NCBI GenBank assembly: GCA_945292135.1
Contig: CALYRA010000010.1
Coordinates: 1-10,927, forward strand
DNA length: 10,927 bases
Reading direction: 5' to 3'
Source: an uncultured Dysgonomonas sp.
GTDB taxonomy: Bacteria; Bacteroidota; Bacteroidia; Bacteroidales; Dysgonomonadaceae
The position numbers and the translations under genes were made by a program. The notes under the pieces were generated by a model. It saw only the letters and a list, made by a program, of their open reading frames with translations. It did no database searches and had not been told where the DNA came from. This document shows, in pieces, positions 7,262 to 10,927 of this stretch (position 1 is its first letter; the number at the start of each line of letters is the position of its first letter).

Positions 7262-10117
7262 TTATTGTACATTATATCCTGTTGCTATAATTTTATATCG
7301 TCCTTCAAACTTATTTGGTACTTTCAATTTTATTTCGCGTTTTTCGCCCGCAAGTAAATTGAAATATCCATCTGAAAAATAGGCCGGAAGAAGTATTTCG
7401 CCGGTTGTACTATCAACTATATTTAATTTTATGGCTGTGGCTATTGTTTGCGACGGATTGGAAATTTCAACTGTGGTATGAGTGCCGTCTTTGGAATTTT
7501 TGGTCATTAAATGAACTCGAACTTTTTCCAATTCATTAATTTTCTGATATGAGCTGCTATTGCCATCAGTAACCCAATAGTCATTCGTAGAAATAATTTG
7601 TCCTTTTTTATTTTTTAGCTCCAAACGCATTAAACACATTGCGGGAAGGTTTGTCATTTCGGGGATGAAGCATTTTGTAGCGGCATTTGCTATCGCATTT
7701 ATTTTCATGGATTTGTTATACAATTCTTTTCCTTTCAGGTCAATATATTTCGCGGTTGCTTTCATCTCTTTATAATCATTTAAGGTCGTGTTGATTACCA
7801 TAATTTGGTTATCAGGAAGATTGCGTTGTATATGTATGGGCTCACATGCTTTTTTTGATCCGAAATACGATCCGGGTGTTTCATAGTCATACGTATAAGT
7901 TTGCCATATCAAGCTTGGCCATGCGGGATGGCTCATCCAAAGTATTTGTCCCGATGTGTTGTTCCACATTTTACTGTTCCAGGATTCCATTATGTCACGC
8001 CATGCGTCATAACAAACGAATTGGGCTTTATTTGCAAAATCTTCCATATTGATTGGAGTACCATATCTATTTATGGCGTCCATGAAGTTTATAAAATTTT
8101 GTGATTTATGATGCAGATCATGGTATGCCCAAACATCATTGATTGGCCATTGGTCTTCAGGAGCAATAAATTTACGGATTGTATTTGCTGTAGGAACTGC
8201 AAATGTACCAATCTCAGTAATAAATCCTTTTGCATTTTCCGTAAAATATTTTGAAGGATCTTTAAAATATCCCCAAGGACCGCTTGAATCCATATTGAGA
8301 AAACGTGATTGTCCGTGATAATGGCGCGTAGGGTCTTCTTTATTTACCATAGCGTTCAACGTATATGCAATTTCTTCGGGAGCTAAGCCTTCGTTACGAG
8401 GTCCCCAAACAGCTATGGATGGGTGATTGCGATAGCGGCGTACAGCATCTGTTGCATTGCGTACGAATAGTGCCATATCGTTTGGCTCTACGGTATCGTC
8501 CGTCGTGATCCAAAAGTCATTCCAAACTAATAGTCCATATTCGTCGCACAACGCGTAGAAATCTTCTTCTGTTGATTCTCCTGTCCAATTACGTATTATG
8601 TTGAAGTTAGCTTCTTTATGTAATTTGAAGTATGGTTCGAGCCTTTCTCTTGATACGCGTTTCATACCGTCATCCATACCCCAATTGCCTCCGCGGCAGA
8701 ATATCCGTTTACCATTTACGCAGATAACGATGTAGGGTCCCATCGGGTCGTCCGCCGAAAGTTCTTTAATACCTGACTTATCAGCGTTTTCAAACAGGCT
8801 TGGAAGTTCGTTTGTTTTGGTATAGGCTGTACGTTTTTCGTAATCAAAAACAGGTGTTCCGGGTTTTACTCTGTCATTGGGTGTATAAGCTATACGGCTA
8901 TTTCCTTTTTCCGGCGTATTTATCATCAATTCGTATGACATTTCTCTAATACCGAAACGCACGGTTTTCAAATCAGAAAATTTCTCTTCTACTTTCGTTT
9001 CCAAAACAAGATTGTATAATTCGGGATTACCATATCCGTTTGGCCACCACAGACGTGGATTGTTTATATTCAATTTTTGGTATTCGGTCGGAGAGAATAT
9101 TAATTCCTTTTCTTCATTGGCTTTAAGGCTGTATGGTTGTTGTATATTTATATTTTCTATTTTGGCGGATAACACTCCTTGTACAGGTTTGTTCGTTACA
9201 TTTTTTATATTGGTTTTTATTGTGATTTTAGCCTTTGTCGTATCAGGCAACAATACGTCGGTGATTATAAGAGGATCGCCAATAATTACTTCTCCACCAA
9301 TTTTTAAGCGAACATCTTGCCATATTCCGATATTGCGGTCACGGATTCCGGGAATCCAATCCCAACCGATAGATGAAATAAATGTAGGACCATCCATAGA
9401 AAGCATCCCCCCGTTTAGTCCCTGCCCTGCTATCATTGATTGCTCGTGAGGAATACCCGGATTGTTGGGCGGTAATATGTGTACTGCCAATATATTTTTT
9501 TGTTCTGTACGAATCAAGTTTGTTACATTGAAGTTGCCGCGAATAAATGCGCCATTGATGTTTCCCAGTTTTTTACCATTTAAATAAATTTCTGCTTTAT
9601 AATTGATACCGTTGAACAAAAGATGTATTTGTCGTCCTTGCGTATTTTCAGGGAAATCAAATTTTGTCCTGTACCACCAATCCATTCTGCATAGGGTATC
9701 GGGAATTGAAATGTTATTCAATCCGAAATAAGGATCGGGATATACACCCTGATTAACAAGAGTAGTCAATACTGTGCCCGGTACTGTGGCATTATACCAA
9801 GTATCTGTATCCAGATTCGGGTCGAAGATTGATTTCTGGGATTCGATTAATGTTGCACCATCAGTCATTTCCCATCCATTACTAATAATCCATTCACCTT
9901 GTTGAATTGGTTTTAATTCAGTAGGGGTATTTTTTTTAGGTATTCTTTTAGATACTTGAAAGGGTGCTTTGCCTTTTGGCAGTTCTCTTTCGGGTTGCGG
10001 ATTTCTTAATCCTGTCCATAGCTTAGTCAGTTCTTGCGCGCTGAGGCTACTGAAAAGAAAAACAGTCAAAAGAAATATGACAGTCTTTCTTAAAGATACT
10101 TTTTTGTTATTATTCAT
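7262..10117 (-). CDS. GH2 exo-beta-glycosidase, beta-mannosidase/exo-beta-glucosaminidase-like
   Basis: This 951-residue protein has a Sec signal peptide (hydrophobic core 12-24, SLSA then QE) and no lipobox, so it is predicted to be periplasmic. The N-terminal jelly-roll (about 75-270) holds WYNATVPGTVLTTLV, YPDPYFGLNN, WWYRTKFDFP and GINYKAEIYLNGKKLG. An Ig-like domain spans about 280-395 and ends PRLWWPNGYG and FGIREMSYE. A roughly 60-residue insertion (400-460) precedes the TIM barrel, which opens with VNGKRIFCRGGNWGMDD. The barrel carries NIIRNWTG, LLVWNDFW, the acid/base motif WGPRNEG (Glu576) and the probable nucleophile in FITEIGTF (Glu635). Further beta-rich domains fill 770-951. The fold and retaining catalytic pair support GH2. 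In an operon with alpha-mannosidases, beta-mannosidase on the N-glycan core is attractive, but exo-beta-glucosaminidase or another specificity fits the motifs as well. Start ATG 10117-10115 lies seven bases after the GH3 stop. Confidence 0.92.
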   Translation of the reverse strand: MNNNKKVSLRKTVIFLLTVFLFSSLSAQELTKLWTGLRNPQPERELPKGKAPFQVSKRIPKKNTPTELKPIQQGEWIISNGWEMTDGATLIESQKSIFDPNLDTDTWYNATVPGTVLTTLVNQGVYPDPYFGLNNISIPDTLCRMDWWYRTKFDFPENTQGRQIHLLFNGINYKAEIYLNGKKLGNINGAFIRGNFNVTNLIRTEQKNILAVHILPPNNPGIPHEQSMIAGQGLNGGMLSMDGPTFISSIGWDWIPGIRDRNIGIWQDVRLKIGGEVIIGDPLIITDVLLPDTTKAKITIKTNIKNVTNKPVQGVLSAKIENINIQQPYSLKANEEKELIFSPTEYQKLNINNPRLWWPNGYGNPELYNLVLETKVEEKFSDLKTVRFGIREMSYELMINTPEKGNSRIAYTPNDRVKPGTPVFDYEKRTAYTKTNELPSLFENADKSGIKELSADDPMGPYIVICVNGKRIFCRGGNWGMDDGMKRVSRERLEPYFKLHKEANFNIIRNWTGESTEEDFYALCDEYGLLVWNDFWITTDDTVEPNDMALFVRNATDAVRRYRNHPSIAVWGPRNEGLAPEEIAYTLNAMVNKEDPTRHYHGQSRFLNMDSSGPWGYFKDPSKYFTENAKGFITEIGTFAVPTANTIRKFIAPEDQWPINDVWAYHDLHHKSQNFINFMDAINRYGTPINMEDFANKAQFVCYDAWRDIMESWNSKMWNNTSGQILWMSHPAWPSLIWQTYTYDYETPGSYFGSKKACEPIHIQRNLPDNQIMVINTTLNDYKEMKATAKYIDLKGKELYNKSMKINAIANAATKCFIPEMTNLPAMCLMRLELKNKKGQIISTNDYWVTDGNSSSYQKINELEKVRVHLMTKNSKDGTHTTVEISNPSQTIATAIKLNIVDSTTGEILLPAYFSDGYFNLLAGEKREIKLKVPNKFEGRYKIIATGYNVQ

Positions 10118-10124
10118 AGTTATT

Positions 10125-10927
10125 TTATTGAATGATATTGATTTTGTCCATTAATTTTATGTTATCCGCCGAAGTACCAATCATTACCGAAAAAGTTCCG
10201 GGTTCAACTATCCGGTTCATTTGTTGGTCGATGATGCTTAAGTCTTCTTTTGTAATATCAAATGTTACTTTTTTTTGTTCTCCTTTTTTCAGAAAAACCT
10301 TTTTAAAGTGTTTTAATTGTTTTATGGGTCGCACAGTGGATGCAACTTCGTCCCTAATATATAGTTGAGGAACTTCCTCTCCGTCATAATTTCCTATATT
10401 CGTAAGCGTAAATTGTACCGAAAATTTATATTCTCCTTGTGGTTCGATAAGTAGATCGTCATACTTATAATCCGAATAGCTCAATCCATATCCGAAAGTG
10501 TATAATGGCTTAGCAGTTACTTCAATATAGTCATGAGGACGAGGATTCTTTTTGTTGTAATGTACCGGAATTTGTCCTACCGAACGTGGAATCGAGATAG
10601 GTAATCGTCCCGAAGGATTGTAATCGCCAAATAAAATATCGGCAATGGCATTTCCTCCTTCTTGTCCCGGATACCATGCGGTTAGCAAAGCGTCGGCATT
10701 TTCCGCTACCCAGTTCATATTCAAGGGTCGTCCTTGTATATAAATTACTATCATTGGCGTATGAGTCGCTTTAATTGCCTTGAGCAATTCCATTTGTTTA
10801 CCGAGCAATTCTAATGTTGATCTGTCGAAACCTTCTCCATTCTCAATGTCATTGATATTTTCATCTGTCGCTAATGCTGCCCCTGTTTCGATATATCGGG
10901 TTTTGAAGTCACGAGCGCTTGATCCTC
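10125..10927 (-). CDS. GH3 beta-glycosidase, C-terminal part
   Basis: The frame is open to the right edge and gives the last 266 residues of a GH3 enzyme, usually about 750-800 residues. The N-terminal barrel with the catalytic Asp is outside the window. The first visible residues are GSSARDF, the loop of the (alpha/beta)6 sandwich domain, followed by GEGFDRSTLELLGKQ. Then come IVIYIQGRPLNMNW, ALLTAWYPGQEGG, GDYNPSGRLP and PLYTFGYGLSYSDY. A fibronectin III-like domain (about visible residues 164-250) holds VPQLYIRDEVASTVRP and LKHFKKVFLKKGE. A TTG at 10808-10806 is not the start, since homology clearly runs upstream of it. Family members act as beta-glucosidases, beta-xylosidases or others, retaining, on non-reducing ends; this part does not tell which. 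Beta-xylosidase would fit a plant-type N-glycan and beta-glucosidase a plant glucan. It ends at TAA 10127-10125, seven bases before the GH2 gene. Confidence 0.93.
   Translation of the reverse strand, partial: GSSARDFKTRYIETGAALATDENINDIENGEGFDRSTLELLGKQMELLKAIKATHTPMIVIYIQGRPLNMNWVAENADALLTAWYPGQEGGNAIADILFGDYNPSGRLPISIPRSVGQIPVHYNKKNPRPHDYIEVTAKPLYTFGYGLSYSDYKYDDLLIEPQGEYKFSVQFTLTNIGNYDGEEVPQLYIRDEVASTVRPIKQLKHFKKVFLKKGEQKKVTFDITKEDLSIIDQQMNRIVEPGTFSVMIGTSADNIKLMDKINIIQ

Noticed and set aside
9012..9449. 145-codon open frame on the + strand inside the GH2 gene
   Set aside because: It lies wholly antisense to a well-supported GH2 coding region, has no recognisable domain, and shows the low-complexity composition of a shadow frame.
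10806..10808. TTG as the start of a 227-residue protein
   Set aside because: The frame stays open to the window edge and the upstream residues (GSSARDF, GEGFDRSTLE) are conserved GH3 sequence, so this is an internal Leu codon.
1..10927. Defence system, mobile element, CRISPR array or RNA gene
   Set aside because: The window is almost fully accounted for by six glycan-use genes. I saw no repeat array, transposase, tRNA-like or rRNA-like sequence.

Overview
The window is a densely packed stretch of a polysaccharide-utilisation locus (PUL) from a member of the Bacteroidota, most likely the Bacteroidales. The evidence is a SusD-family outer-membrane lipoprotein at the left edge, AT-rich DNA, genes without Shine-Dalgarno sequences, Bacteroidota-type lipoprotein signals (short hydrophobic stretch then FSC), and a row of exo-acting glycosidases. 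I cannot name the genus from the sequence alone.

Layout. Positions 1-597 (+) hold the C-terminal 198 residues of a SusD-like (SusD-like_2 type) glycan-binding lipoprotein; its start and the expected SusC partner lie to the left. An 83-base convergent gap contains a perfect 16-bp stem hairpin with a T tract (617-657), the terminator of the + strand operon. Everything else is on the minus strand in one tight operon. In transcription order, right to left: the C-terminal part of a GH3 glycosidase (10927-10125, start outside the window), a GH2 exo-glycosidase (10117-7262), a GH92 alpha-mannosidase lipoprotein (7249-4985), a second GH92 alpha-mannosidase in two reading frames (4988-4329 and 4332-2743), and a GH29 alpha-L-fucosidase with accessory domains (2741-681). 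Junctions run from a 4-base ATGA overlap to gaps of 1, 7 and 12 bases, so the genes are almost certainly co-transcribed. The operon promoter is not in the window.

How the genes may work together. Two GH92 alpha-mannosidases, an alpha-fucosidase, a GH2 enzyme of the beta-mannosidase/exo-beta-glucosaminidase type and a GH3 beta-glycosidase are the activities needed to trim a fucosylated, mannose-rich glycan such as an N-glycan from its ends. The SusC/D pair would import the released oligosaccharides. The N-glycan target, and the possibility of a plant- or insect-type core, are inference.

The most notable feature is in the second GH92 gene. Its frame breaks exactly at the heptamer A AAA AAC, phased as a canonical -1 ribosomal frameshift site, with a TGA one codon later. 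A -1 shift there rebuilds a full-length GH92 of about 748 residues. It could be a loss-of-function indel, a homopolymer sequencing error (A6 instead of A7), or real recoding. The sequence alone cannot decide, and I see no strong stimulatory structure. Otherwise the window is a recognisable glycan-foraging locus; I found no clearly new type of system.
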